NCBI GenBank assembly: GCA_040437565.1
Contig: JBDOQK010000018.1
Span: 124,001-188,000, forward strand
Reading direction: 5' to 3'
DNA from: Albugo candida
Lineage: Eukaryota > Oomycota > Peronosporomycetes > Albuginales
Length of the DNA: 64,000 nucleotides
Part shown: positions 10,722-22,977 of the stretch, one piece after another
Layout of the letters: the number at the start of each line of letters is the position of its first letter
How positions within the stretch are numbered: the stretch's first letter is position 1
Translations under genes and position numbers: made by a program
The notes under the pieces: model-generated
The model's database searches: none
Seen by the model: the letters and a program-made list of their open reading frames with translations, nothing else
Told to the model about the DNA's origin: nothing

Positions 10722-11228
10722 ACTTCTAGTTGATGACTAATTGGAAAATGACTTATAAGCGTCATGAGTTCTTTTTTTGAATCTGCACGAAATGTAATGT
10801 AAAGCTGAGTCGTTGGAAGAGGGGGCCGATCACATTTTCGCAAATACGTACTACAATGGTTCAAACCTCGTGATAAATGATAGCATACAGCTCCTTTTCT
10901 GCGGTCTATCGATCACAAAAAATGTTGGTGATCACAATTTGCAGAAAGGCGTATTTTCTGGAAGAAACAAACAAAAAGTGAGTTTATATGTGCACGCAGC
11001 TATATCCATCACGCCATTTGAAAATATATGAAGAGCTCTTACTGATAAGAGAATGAAAGGGCCGACGGTCTGATACCGCTTGCTACTCTCAATAACAACA
11101 ATGCAACACAAAGAAGGAGTAACCAGCAGCTGCACTTAAGTAGCTTGGATATGAAACTGCTGATAAAAGATTTCAAAACAAAGTCGCGCATGGGAGCGGT
11201 CTTTATCGATTGGAGTGCTGTGACACAT

Positions 11229-11345
11229 CTTGATCTTCACCTTCTCTAGCCGAACACGCCGCCTGAAGCTGCAAGTTATCTGAATCGCTGTCAGATAACT
11301 TGCAGCTTCAGGCGGCGTGTTCGGCTAGAGAAGGTGAAGATCAAG
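11229..11345. repeat. Perfect 55-bp inverted repeat at contig end
   Basis: Bases 11229-11283 and 11291-11345 are perfect reverse complements around a 7-base spacer, directly against the gap. The second copy of this locus (11920 onward) continues normally without the inverted arm. It is best explained as a fold-back read or assembly chimera. Confidence 0.9.
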
Positions 11346-11445
11346 NNNNNNNNNNNNNNNNNNNNNNNNNNNNNNNNNNNNNNNNNNNNNNNNNNNNNNN
11401 NNNNNNNNNNNNNNNNNNNNNNNNNNNNNNNNNNNNNNNNNNNNN
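11346..11445. other. Assembly gap 5, flanked by about 530-bp repeat
   Basis: The sequence from about 10755 to 11283 recurs from 11446. The left contig ends in a fold-back artefact. Confidence 0.95.
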
Positions 11446-11893
11446 ATAAGCGTCATGAGTTCTTTTTTTGAATCTGCACGAAATGTAATGTAAAGCTGAG
11501 TCGTTGGAAGAGGGGGCCGATCACATTTTCGCAAATACGTACTACAATGGTTCAAACCTCGTGATAAATGATAGCATACAGCTCCTTTTCTGCGGTCTAT
11601 CGATCACAAAAAATGTTGGTGATCACAATTTGCAGAAAGGCGTATTTTCTGGAAGAAACAAACAAAAAGTGAGTTTATATGTGCACGCAGCTATATCCAT
11701 CACGCCATTTGAAAATATATGAAGAGCTCTTACTGATAAGAGAATGAAAGGGCCGACGGTCTGATACCGCTTGCTACTCTCAATAACAACAATGCAACAC
11801 AAAGAAGGAGTAACCAGCAGCTGCACTTAAGTAGCTTGGATATGAAACTGCTGATAAAAGATTTCAAAACAAAGTCGCGCATGGGAGCGGTCT

Positions 11894-13762
11894 TTATCGA
11901 TTGGAGTGCTGTGACACATCTTGATCTTCACCTTCTCTAGCCGAACACGCCGCCTGAAGCTGCAAGTTATCTGACAGCGATTCAGAGCCTACTTTTTGAT
12001 CAGGATGTTTCGTTAAATTTTTTTTGAAAGCCTGCCGAATTTTCTGTATGTTGAGTTGTCGTCTGATGAGTTTATCAAGCGGTCGTTGCATATCCGCGGA
12101 AGCTTCGAGCCAAATTCCGAGAATGGAATCAAATAGTGTAAATGTATAGATGTCTTGCAGCGCTAACTTGGGATACAAAATGCCCGAAGTCATTATCAAG
12201 CTCTCATTTTGATATCCTCCGATGTACGGGCGTATACATGCTTCCCATTTAGCACATGGATTGGGTGTTGCCGAGTTGACAGCATTGTATGAAGTCTCTA
12301 TTTCGCGATACCACAATTTTATGGCTTTCAAAGCTTGGTCAATTTGGAAAGCCATGACATCGTTCAACTGCATGCTCAGTATGGAAAGATCACTACAATG
12401 TCACAGAAAATTATTCAAAAACCCGGTCAGCGATGTCAAATACGAACATGAAAGTTGGTTGAAGACATTGGTTGACGATTTTCGGTAGCAAGTATGTTGT
12501 TGATGAAGATGGATTTTGCAGCGCTTGGGTACCCAAATTTTTTAAGAAGACAACATGCAGTCTCTCCAAATATCTCATCTGACCAAGTAGATCAGTACAA
12601 GAGCAAAACCGGCTCTGTATCGTACCAAATCGTTGCTTTTCGACTGTTTTGCTTGTTTAGCACTTGGTGCCACTGCGCGATACACTTCCAATGCAACCTG
12701 GCATCAAGCCGAGTTATTTGAGCACACAAAATGATTTCACACGCCACTCACGTTGTCTACATGCTCTAAAATGGTCTCGGTCAAGTCGCTTAGCCGCGTC
12801 TTAACCTCATAAATTATTTCTTTGTAATCATTTGAAATTGATTTCAATTGCGGGATTCGATACAGGAAAGAAACTTTCAATTTTATCAGCGTACTAGGCA
12901 CGCAATCGCGACTGGGCATTATCTGTTGATCAATCTTCTCTTGAAATTCGACCAATGCAAGTACATGGTCACATGCGCTCACGATTTGATCCGTTAAGCG
13001 ATGCAAAGCGAGCATATCTTCCATATTGGTCACCAGTTTATCGTACCTCTCAGTGCTGTCTTTTCCTTCGGCATCACTATTTCCATGAAGCACTCCTTCC
13101 CGTTGTGAGGCTTCCGACCGAAGACTACCGGCTTTGTTGCCGTGAGAAGCTTTGTGAAGTATCGGCTGATTTAGATATTCTTGTTTTTTTTTAATCCAGT
13201 AGCCATATTCCCGAAGTGTTGGCAAGAATGATGACATCAATTTCAGAAATGTACAACAATACCAAGTCTCTCGCAATCCAGCAATCTCATGAAGACAGCA
13301 CGAACATGTTGCAGATGCATTAACTGGTAGGATTTGGTCAAGATCCGGTAAGGAGGTTGATACGAGAAGATCGACGAGGGAGGTGAGGCGAATTGCCATC
13401 GCATTGATTTCGTGGGGAAATGAGCGAGCTGGCTTCTTCAAATCCGCATAGACTCGAGCACAGTTGCAAAAAAATGCATTGAGACTACTTGTATGCCGAT
13501 GATAAGATCGAGTAGATGGGAGCTGATATGGACTCAGCGATGGAGTTGACAAAGAAATACACTTTCGACATGTTTTGGAACTTTTTGATCTCTTTTCGTA
13601 CGAACTATCCTCACAAAACACACACATTTTCCCGTCTTCTTGTGGCTTTTGATCCGTTCCGATATGACGATGAATATGGCTCTCATTGTCTATCAAGTTG
13701 TTCCTCGAGTGAACTGACTCTTCGTCTGCCTCACCGGCAGAACTTTGATGACGAGATTTCAT
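11894..13762 (-). CDS. Conserved hypothetical protein, three exons
   Basis: I do not recognise the family. Exons by frame and splice sites: 12752-13762, 12423-12635 and 11894-12367, with introns of 116 and 55 nt. Together they give about 565 residues from ATG 13762. The N-terminus has two CxxC pairs (CVFCEDSS and KTCRKC), which might bind zinc. The rest is leucine-rich and probably helical, with conserved-looking stretches DLLGQMRYLERLHVVFLKNL and YLLPKIVNQCLQPTFM. No signal peptide or membrane segment is seen. The overall pattern recalls helical scaffold proteins such as KICSTOR subunits, but this is a guess. It is divergent from the PKA gene with a 371-bp shared upstream region. Confidence 0.7.
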
Positions 13763-14133
13763 TCAATTTGCATTAATGCAATGGTCTGTTATTTGCTGAG
13801 CCTTCTAGGAGCTCCAAAGAGTATATGAAAAGTCTTTCTGTAAATTCTTATGGTCAGCACACCCGTAAAGTAAAAAAACTGCGGATGACGGACGGACCTC
13901 AAAAATTGTTAGTTATTTCTCTCTGCACAATGGGATCTCCACCATCAACAAATACACACCAAAATTAGCACCGCATCCAAAAATAAATGGGCCATGAGCA
14001 GATCGATCGTGTCCGCTTTCGATCCATACAAGTGACCGACGGGAGGGACCCTTCAAATCTCATTCTTGCGCCTCGCAATCCTCATCGGGGTATTTCTTCT
14101 ACTGGTTCACGTCTTACAAAATAACGCAAGAGT
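13763..14133. promoter_or_regulatory. Divergent intergenic region
   Basis: The 371 bp between two divergently transcribed genes must hold both promoters. Apart from one initiator-like match near the kinase gene nothing specific is seen. Confidence 0.5.
14058..14067 (+). promoter_or_regulatory. Possible oomycete initiator-like element
   Basis: TCTCATTCTT, 67 bp before the kinase ATG, resembles the first half of the oomycete initiator consensus (GCTCATTYYN). The second half does not match well. Confidence 0.25.
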
Positions 14134-15221
14134 ATGGCGACTTCTGCTGGTGTCCACCCAGTCAGCGGTGGATCTTCTGCAACAGATGCAAGTGGGAAGA
14201 AATCAAATAAACTGGCTGCTCCATTAGATGCTACACAGTTCGAGATGGGTGTCACGCTGGGCACGGGATCCTTTGGACGAGTTCGATTTGCGACGCATAA
14301 GGTACTTGTTATGTATTTCGCGAAGAGAAACGATCCCTCTGACATGCTTTCCAGTCAACTTGCACGTATTGGGCTATAAAGATACTGAAGAAAGCTGAGA
14401 TTATCCGTCTGCAGCAAGTGGAGCACATGTTATCGGAAAAAAGCATCTTACTATGCCTGGATCATCCATTTATTGTCAATCTGGCTGGAACGTATCAGGA
14501 CCCCAAATACCTATACATGGTCCTGGAATACATCGTCGGAGGAGAATTTTTCACGCATCTTCGGAAAGCCGGTCGATTTGATAATAACTCGACAAAGTTT
14601 TACGCTGCACAAGTGGTCTCGATTTTTGAGTATCTGCATGGGCAGGACTTTGTCTATCGGGATCTCAAACCTGAGAATCTCTTACTGGACGCAGAGGGAT
14701 ATCTTAAGCTCACAGATTTTGGATTCGCAAAGCGTGTCGCCTTCAAAACATATACTCTCTGCGGAACACCAGAATATATCGCACCAGAAGTTTTGCTGAA
14801 TAAAGGTCACGGTAAAGGAGTGGATTGGTGGACATTGGGTATTCTAATGTACGAGATGCTGGCAGGACAGCCTCCTTTCTGTGATGAGGACCCGATGGGA
14901 ATTTATCAACAAATACTTTCGGGAAGAGTGAGCTTTCCTCGATTTTTCGATCGAAATGCTAAGGCACTGATCAAAAGGTTACTAACTGCGGATCTGACTA
15001 AACGATATGGTTCTTTGAAAAACGGAGTTGACGATATAAAGAAACACAAATATTTCTCAGGAGTGAACTGGGTTGATCTTCTTGCAAGAAAGAGCAAAGC
15101 GCCTATCATTCCAAGGTTTGACACGCCCAATGACACGTCCAACTTTGACCCTTATCCAGATTCAGCAGATGATGTCATAGTTCCAGTTTACAATGGTAAA
15201 GATCCTTTTGTAGATTTCTAA
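14134..15221 (+). CDS. PKA-type catalytic subunit, AGC kinase
   Basis: cAMP-dependent protein kinase catalytic subunit type. Two exons, 14134-14301 and 14355-15221, with a 53-nt intron, give 344 residues, close to the usual 350. Visible motifs: glycine loop GTGSFGRVRF, ATP-binding Lys in YWAIKILKK (present only after splicing), catalytic YRDLKPEN, DFGFAKR, activation loop TYTLCGTPEYIAPE with the PKA phospho-threonine position, and the terminal hydrophobic motif FVDF. The AGC C-terminal tail is complete. It would phosphorylate basic-motif substrates under control of regulatory subunits that are not in this window. Confidence 0.95.
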
Positions 15222-15444
15222 CTCTTTCGTGCATATCGAAAAACTCTGCAAGGATTGTGGGGCTTCCTTGCTGTATCTATAAAATCGGGTATCCCTACCT
15301 AATGTGCTGCAATTGCCGAGCTCTGGAATGATTTTGTAGCAGGAAGTGAATGAAAAAGATATTCTGACTTTTACCTATGAAACAACATTCAAGTGCACAC
15401 ATAAACACATCAATAGCACACGATAACGCTACCAGGTGCCACAT

Positions 15445-16806
15445 TTACGTGAGGACTTTTCCCAAATATAATGCTAGTCTATCCATGATGTCCTTGTAAA
15501 TAATCGCATCAGAAGCTCGGACAAACATAATCATTTTGCGGATATCATCACGTAGCTGCAATTTGCTTCCAATTTCATGCTGCTGCAATATTTGTAGGTG
15601 TGACTCCAAAAGATATATGAGGCGTAACACCACCCGTTTTTCATGTTCTTTACTGACAACGCAACAAGAGCCTTCTTCCAGCACTTTCTCCGCTATATCG
15701 CACACACTTGCATCGGAATCAAGATCTTCAGGTTCTAATTCTTGCACTCGAGTGATCATCAACAAAGCATCCGAAATCTCTCCTTTTCTCAATGCGAAAG
15801 AAGTCTGTGTGTGGTCAAATCGATATTGGCAATTTTTTAAGATTTCATCTTTTTCCTTGTAAAAGCTAGTATTATCAAACTCCATATGTAGCTGCGCCTC
15901 CACCGTATCGTATGGATTTCGATAATGCAGGAATCCGTATAATGCAAGTAAGGCATGGTTTGATAGTGGACCATAGTTGATATATAGCTGAGTTCCTGCG
16001 CTAAGATGCTGGTGGGTTGTAAGCTGAAACATTCCAGAATCAGCGTCGTATTTGTGTATCATCTCAGCTCTCGGATCGTGATTGAGCATATCAAACACCG
16101 GGACCATCGCTTTGACGCAATTTTTTTTACAAGGATCAAATGTGAATGGAAGTGTGAACGCTGTTTCATAATCAATCTCAATAGAAACAAATCGACTCCA
16201 AATTATGGAGAGCGCCCATTTATAATTTGCAAAGGAAAAGACTGTGCTCGAACAAACAGATGATGGAAGTATGATTTTCAATTCTGGAAGCACATGTTTT
16301 TCAATGAATTCATAGTCTTCGTGTAAGCGTTCTTGCATTTCATGTGCGACATAGTAGAGATTAGTTCCGTCCAATGCTTTCACTTCGTCTGAAGTATAGT
16401 ATAATAAGTTCCGATGTTCTTTCGGTAATAATTGCAAGTGTTTTGCCCATTTCGATTCGTTTTGGAGTACATACATCTCAAACAGTAATAAAATTGCGAG
16501 TAGCATCTCTTCATGTTTCTCAATACTTGCATTAAGTGAGGTCACAGAAACCGTAATGATTTCATACGCCCGATCTTCTTTGGAAATAGTTGCAAGCGAA
16601 TATAACGATGTCAGTGGAATTTGAAACACGACCGTATGAGGAGCAATATCTTCCGCAATAAAGACGCCTCGTTCACTCGGAGTAGAGGTTTCAGATAAAG
16701 TGGGATGGTCATAAACAAAGTCTGTACACATGTAGGCTTCAAGTGATCGCTTGGCCCACTCATTGTACCCACAAAACTTTGCTTCCCCGTCGTTAGGCCC
16801 TCCCAT
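15445..16806 (-). CDS. SET-domain protein methyltransferase, SETD3/RLSMT type
   Basis: Single-exon gene of 453 residues from ATG 16806. The split SET domain characteristic of the Rubisco-LSMT/SETD3 group is visible. The N-terminal part has GVFIAEDIAPHTVVFQIP. The catalytic part has VPVFDMLNHDP (the NH motif contacting S-adenosylmethionine) and INYGPLSNHALLALYGF. A helical C-terminal substrate-binding region follows from about residue 300. Family members methylate lysine or histidine on non-histone proteins such as actin or ribosomal proteins. The substrate here cannot be told. It is divergent from LTN1 with 199 bp between start codons. Confidence 0.88.
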   Translation of the reverse strand: MGGPNDGEAKFCGYNEWAKRSLEAYMCTDFVYDHPTLSETSTPSERGVFIAEDIAPHTVVFQIPLTSLYSLATISKEDRAYEIITVSVTSLNASIEKHEEMLLAILLLFEMYVLQNESKWAKHLQLLPKEHRNLLYYTSDEVKALDGTNLYYVAHEMQERLHEDYEFIEKHVLPELKIILPSSVCSSTVFSFANYKWALSIIWSRFVSIEIDYETAFTLPFTFDPCKKNCVKAMVPVFDMLNHDPRAEMIHKYDADSGMFQLTTHQHLSAGTQLYINYGPLSNHALLALYGFLHYRNPYDTVEAQLHMEFDNTSFYKEKDEILKNCQYRFDHTQTSFALRKGEISDALLMITRVQELEPEDLDSDASVCDIAEKVLEEGSCCVVSKEHEKRVVLRLIYLLESHLQILQQHEIGSKLQLRDDIRKMIMFVRASDAIIYKDIMDRLALYLGKVLT

Positions 16807-17005
16807 CCCTTCTACTGATTATTTCACACTAATTAGTTGCTCTGAGAGACAATGCAGTCGGAAATATGGAGCATTTGCATATTCATCTGTCTTTTACTCG
16901 GCTTTTCCTCATGCGCATCTTCATGAGGGTATACATTCATCAAGCAACTTCGACAGCTCCTCTAAATGTCGTACGAAGGTATGCCAAAATTGAGTCTACG
17001 GAAGA
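16807..17005. promoter_or_regulatory. Bidirectional promoter between SET gene and LTN1
   Basis: Only 199 bp separate the two divergent ATG codons, so both promoters must lie here. No known element can be assigned. Confidence 0.5.
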
Positions 17006-20000
17006 ATGGCCCCCAAGCTTAATCGACAACGGGAAAATNNNNNNNNNNNNNNNNNNNNNNNNNNNNNNNNNNNNNNNNNNNNNNNNNNNNNNNNNNNNNN
17101 NNNNNNNNNNNNNNNNNNNNNNNNNNNNNNNNNNNNNNGCTTAATCGACAACGGGAAAATCTCGAAAAAACTAAAGCTTCCTCGAGTTCTCGTGCACGCG
17201 AACATCTTGTATCGTACGCAAGCGAATTATCAACTGCTTCTACCTTTATTGGATTCAATGCATTCCAATCGTCCGACTCACAGACAGACAATCGGATCGC
17301 TATTCGTGCAAGTTATAACGGTGATGATCATGAAATCGCGATTATACTGAAATCATTGGGAAAGAAGGGAATAGGAAGTAAAATGAAAGCGCTTGCAAAC
17401 TTGCAGCGAGACATTATCCCATCGCGTCCACCGATTGCACTGCGTCCTCTGTTGAGCTCTTTCTGCAACTTTTATATTCTTGAGTTTCATGCGTCAGGTG
17501 GTGGGGCAGATAATGCTGCTCGTTCTCTTGCCACGACACAATTGCGAGAAACATGGAACTCTGTTCTCTTAGCTTTAGTGGAAAAAATGAAACCAAAAGC
17601 ATTCTCTCCTCATATCTCTCGTCTTCTTCCAGCGTGGTTTCTGGCTATGCACGACGTCAGCAATCAAGTTGGCAGAATCGCAACATTAGCTTTTGAGATT
17701 CTATTTCCCACTTGGCAACAGCGTCGTGAGATTGTGGAATCAGAGTTATATGGTCTTTTGGAGACATTCAAAGTGTATGTAAAGCCTTTGGACGCGAAGA
17801 AGAGACCAATTATGCAAGAAAAGCGAGGAAAAAAAGAAGGAAAAAGAAATACGTCTACTGAAGATATCCAGAATTACGAAGATGAGAATTATGAACGCTG
17901 TATCAGTGCAGCGCTTCGTGCGATGAACACAACACTGAAATATCTGACAACAAACTCAGACGACAATTCTGAGTCACAAAACTCAGAATTGCGAGTGGCG
18001 TCACTCTTAGAACTCACAAGTACTCCTCAATTTGCACGTTTAGCAGTCGATCGAAGCGGATCGACCGCCAATGATAGTAACAAATCCGTATCATATCAGC
18101 CCACCATCCGTCTGGCAATCTGGAAGCTCATGCGAACAATTATTTCCAGCGAAATTCTCTGCAGCTACTTACAATCCTCACAGAGTCGTTTGGAGCACTA
18201 TGCAAAACTGATTCTGGGCCACGCGGTAATTGAGCGAGCGATTGACAATCAATCGGATGCCTGGGAACTCGTGTTGGAACTTCTTCAAAGATTCTCTGAG
18301 ATTTTCGAGGTGGACAGCATCGCGCAATATTTCGATGTGGCAGTAAGGCCACGCATTTTAGCACAAATCCGAGTCGGGTTTCAGGGAGCACCAGCTATAT
18401 TTCGTATGCTTTTGCCATTCGTCTCGTTACTACCAACCAAAGTTTTAGCAAAAACACAGAAAAACTCTCAATTTATTGTGGATATTTTACAGCAATTCTG
18501 GCAGTTTCTTTGCAAAACTGGTCGGGAACAAGATAAGCAAGTTGCGTTGTCTTGTTATTTTGAATTATTGACAGCATCACTATCCATTTTTGTTACAAAC
18601 GACCGAGAAGAGTTAGTTCTATCTTTTCGCGAGGGTTCTTCCGAACACGATCTGACTCTGGCTGCTGACACGTATGTTGAGCAGTTCAAGAGCGTCATGT
18701 TGGCATTGTTTACGAGTGCATATGTGATCCCAACTTGTGGAGAGGTCGTTGCATGTAAATTCTCCGATAAAATCGCTATTCAATATGGAAAGGAACTTGT
18801 GAGTTTATTTAAGACAGTGTCTCGATCATCCCAACCCATCGCTCAACGTGTGAGCAGATCGTTCATTCAAAGCTTCCAATATTGGATTTCGGCTGTATTG
18901 CTGTCTGCGGTATCGTTTGAGCAGCTCGAGCATATCGCGACACGATGGATGCTGATTCTTCAACTCGATCAAGAAGACAGCCAAGATCCAAAGGCTCGTG
19001 TGCTGACCATCGATTGCATTGAAAAGCTGACCGCACGTTGTATCGCTGCATTAATGCCTGAGAAGCAACTCCCAGACATTGGTCGTCTATCAGCTCTTTT
19101 GCAGCTGCTACTTGGACTCAACAAGGCGTATGGAGTAGATGTACTATTGTCACACATTTCCGTCGACGAAGTGTACCCAAATTTGTATCGACCGCTTTTC
19201 CAGCATCTCGCACCGTTGAAATACGCATATCCCGACTCAGAACAACTCGAAGAGGCCTTTTTCACTGCTTTAAAGCTCGTCCATTACCTTATTCCAAAAA
19301 TGACTGGGCACATCTCGACTTTTCTCGCTCAGTTATTTCAAGATGCAATAGTGCAAGACTGTTTATCATGCGTCAACGTACTTCATCACAGTCTTCAATT
19401 CCCGCTAGCACTGCCCCTTGTGGAGGAGTGGCTCTATATCTCAGCTTCAACATCAATGGTAAACGAAATTTGGCAATCTGAAAAGATCGATAAATTTGTG
19501 CTACACAATCTGGAAATAGAGGATCCGGCTTTTGATTCATTGGATGCGTTGCTGGGGGCTGCATTAGGAGAGAAAGAAGCTTGCCCTCTTGTAAGTTGTG
19601 CCACAGTTGAACGAATTTGCCTATTTCTCATGGAGAAGCAGCATTTGCTCTGTCAGAAAGTATGGCCGTCTATCGTCTCATTTTTTACAAAACTTCACCG
19701 CTTATGCACAAATGTTAAAGAATTGGAACGGACAGAAATGAGCTTTGTAATTCATGTCTTCTTTGACTTTACGTTTGAATCGAACGAGTATTTGATCCTC
19801 AAAGAGCTTTTTACTGTGTGGAAGAGTTCTCTACAGACAAAATTTGTAAATGGTATTGCTACCGCGCTTCTCGCGTATTTGGAAGGAGACGAAGAAGCGA
19901 TACCCAATATGAGCGTATGGACGACCGTCACAGCCCGATACTTGGAAATGACTCAGTGGGAAGCGAAAGACGGCGAATTACTTTTACTCCACAACCGTAT

Positions 20001-22508
20001 CGACGCGATCGGTGGGCTTCCACCGAAAGGATCCATCCCTCCATTTCTGACATGTTTTGGTGCGCTGGTCGCAGAGAGTACGACTGCCAGAGCCATAATC
20101 GGCAATTTTCTCACTTCTCAATCGTACAAAAGTATTTTGGAATTGCTAGTGATCGATATTTTCCATCGTATTTTATGGATTCGCATGCATTTCGACCAAA
20201 TTTTGTGTGATCACGACGAAATGGTGTCGTTCGCTACAAATGTATTCCGTTTCATCGCTGAAAGTTTGGTATTAAGTCCGTTGTACAGCGAAATTGCTGA
20301 CTCGGACTTTTTGGATGCTGCGTGGAATACAATAATTCGCAATCCGAATACGTTGACACCCGTTTTACAGCAATGGAAAGGTGTTTTGACATTAGACGAT
20401 AAAGACTCTAAGACACTTGATGAAGTGGCCTTTACTTCCACAGAGATTGATGAATTATGCAGTCTCACGACTGCTGTCGTCACGTGTTTATTGGCTCCGC
20501 ATCGCGTCACGAGCGCTGCTCAAATGCATCTGGACGATCCAACAACGGATGAGAACGAACTCGAGCGCTTCCTACAAGCTGCTTGTCTCCACAATTCGAC
20601 TCTATCGCTCACAAAAATCGACCGGCCGCTTCCAATCACTATCCTCTCCGCTCTCAAGAACCTTCAATGCGATGTGAGTACCGAGATGATTGCGTCGCTG
20701 AAGACGGATGCCGCAAGTTCGGTACAAAAATGGCATGAAAGGGTCGACTTTGTCCTGGCAGCACTTCAATCAGAACCGACTGATTCACCGATTTCTAAAG
20801 AGTGTGTGGTTGTGTCACAAAATCTCATTCGACAGCTCTTTTCATCGGCAGATAGCTCTGTTGGATCCATGCAAGCTCATAGAGACACAACTCTGTGGCT
20901 TTTGCAGGACGAATGCTCAGAAACGTATCCGTTAGAGCTATTACATTGTCGGAATAAAGCACTTGAGCTTTTTTCAGCTGCTTTGGCCGCGCAAAACACC
21001 AACGACAGCCTCGCGTATGTCTACGAATTCGCATCGCATCATCGAGAAGCGCTGTTTCTCATGCTTTTGTATACCGTGCGGGATGGAATATATCTTCCAC
21101 GATACATGCGATCCTGCCGATGGAAATCATCAAGCTATGGCCGCATCAAGGCGTGTCTTATTATGGCCGAGAGCTTTGCATGCAAACCAGTCACCCAGCA
21201 TGTTTTATCCGCATTATTTCAATGTTTGGATGGACAAGATCAAGCGAATCGGCTTCTCATGCGCGTATTTGGTGACGTCGACGCGATCATGCAAGCCTTC
21301 AGCCCAGAAATCTCTCTCGATCTGCTCACGATTCGACTAGCGTATGTATTGCTCGTGAGCTGTCAAACACTCCAGCTTCAGGATCCTACGTCCGAATGCA
21401 ATCAAGACGACGACCAAACCGCCGAGAAAATTGCACTGGCAATCGAAATCATCCCTTCGTCGTTGCAGGGAACACTTGAGCACATTATGACTATGAAAGG
21501 TACACACCTCGCGCAAAAGCTATTTGCATGCGATCTTTTCCTGCAATTATTTCCAACAATGCTGCATGAGCCTGCAATCTCCATAGAGAGTTCCCGAATT
21601 ACGTCCGCATTGACCACATTTGCTATTCAGAAAAACTTTCTCGATACCCTTCTCACCGATTGTGCCGATTGTCTGATGCAAGTATCGCGATCCAACCTCT
21701 TAATGATCGATTCACGGCCTTTAATGGAGCGATATATGGGACGTCCAGAAATGCCGACTGCGAGTGCCATCACCGCGCAGATTGGAACACAAGTTATGTT
21801 CCAGACAGCGCTGATGCTTCCGTGTATGCTTCGAGCTTGGTGGAATGATACATGTTCTCGGAGTTTGCGGTCCTGGGTGACAAAGTATTTCAACGAGGTA
21901 ATTCTCATTAGCCTTTAAAATCTAGCTGACATTCTCTTGTAGCATGTAACACTGGCGCTGGTGCGTCATGAGCTGGAAGCAATGGAACGGTTGAAAGACC
22001 AAGGTGTTTGGGATCCAGAGTACGTGAACAGATAACGCTTTTCACTCACGCATGCTGATAGCTATGTTTGTATTATAGTGAAATCACAGTCAAAGGAAGT
22101 CGAGTGTCACGAAGAATCACTGCGACTTATGTGAAAGACGACTGTGTTTTGGAAATGATTCTTCAGATTCCAGCATGTTACCCGTTGTATAGCGTCGACG
22201 TAGCGTGTGGTAAGCGTATCGGTATCTCAGAAGATCGCTGGCGACGTGGGATCCTTCACATTGTCCAAACGTGTGCTCAGAATGGCGCGCTTATGGATGC
22301 AGTGATGCTGTGGAAACGTAACGTGGATCAGGAATTTCAAGGTGTCGTTCCGTGTCCGATATGCTATTGGATTTTATACCCCAAGACGATGGCATTTCCT
22401 AATCTCACATGCAAAACATGCAAGACAACGTACCACAAAGCTTGTCTATACAAATGGTTTATGCAATCGGGGAAGAGCGTATGCACAATCTGTCAACAGC
22501 CTTTATAA
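17006..22508 (+). CDS. LTN1: Listerin E3 ubiquitin ligase
   Basis: Ribosome quality control ligase that ubiquitinates stalled nascent chains on 60S subunits. Exons: 17006-21897 (containing a gap artefact), 21943-22019 and 22079-22508, with introns of 45 and 59 nt. Removing the gap and one copy of the 22-bp flanking repeat joins 17038 to 17161 in frame and gives about 1758 residues, matching human listerin in size. The N-terminus carries the conserved FIGFNAF segment and the following lysine-rich KSLGKKGIGSKMKALANLQ. A long HEAT-like helical middle follows. The C-terminus has the variant RING: CPICYWIL, then CKTCKTTYHKACLYKWF, then CTICQQPL. The stop lies 6 bp from the stop of the convergent UBL3-like gene. 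Confidence 0.95.
17039..17138. other. Assembly gap 6, flanked by 22-bp direct repeat
   Basis: Bases 17017-17038 and 17139-17160 are identical. Merging them restores the LTN1 start and frame. Confidence 0.97.
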
Positions 22509-22514
22509 ATGAGA

Positions 22515-22977
22515 TCACATCATAACACAATTGCAATCAATCGGCGAAGTAGCAGTGCGTATTGCTGCAACATTCCGCGCCGTGGAGTCTACGCATTGAA
22601 TATGAGCCTAAGAAGTATACACTACACACTGTATACCTTTTTTCGCAGCAAGTACATTGGAGCGAACGACGACGTTGATGGGCGTTGGATGCGTGGGGAA
22701 GGAAGGAATACGAGCACTAGAAAGCGTTTGGCGATCTTGAAGAAGTCCACGGCCCATACAAATGAAGCGAATTTGACTCACGTCTTGAGCTCTAGGCACA
22801 TCTGTGGAATACATTAAAAATGAGAATGCAGGCGGCGGTATGGCTACCTGTCGGCCAATGCTGTAGCAAAGTAGCTTTCAGGGAACCAATGCCAGTTGCA
22901 GGTGGCATACGGAGAATTACATGCGTATTTTCATGATTTGCGAATAAGAAACGAAGTGCCAAGTCATTTTCTTGCAT
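22515..22977 (-). CDS. UBL3/MUB membrane-anchored ubiquitin-fold protein
   Basis: Small three-exon gene that is easy to miss: 22848-22977, 22656-22801 and 22515-22607, with introns of 46 and 48 nt, coding for 122 residues (human UBL3 has 117). The ubiquitin-like fold is recognisable from VILRMPPATGIGSLKATLL, then QIRFICMGRGLLQDRQTL (the buried Leu and Gln region of the fold), then INVVVRS. Splicing at 22655/22607 yields a C-terminus ending CNCVMM, a CaaX prenylation box as expected for this family. In plants and animals such proteins sit on membranes and bind ubiquitin-conjugating enzymes or sort cargo into vesicles. It follows LAS1 on the same strand after 153 bp and meets LTN1 tail-to-tail. 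Confidence 0.85.

Larger units (their letters stand above)
10722..11893. other. Region with possible plus-strand exons, duplicated by gap
   Basis: Bases from about 10755 to 11283 recur at 11446-11974 because of the gap artefact, so this is really one locus. It may hold a plus-strand gene. An open block at 10813-10977 (second copy 11504-11668) ends at a canonical GTGAGT donor, and another coding-like block lies near 11150-11250 (copy 11841-11941). The second block runs into the 3' end of the minus-strand gene. I cannot join these into a convincing protein and recognise no domain. Confidence 0.25.
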
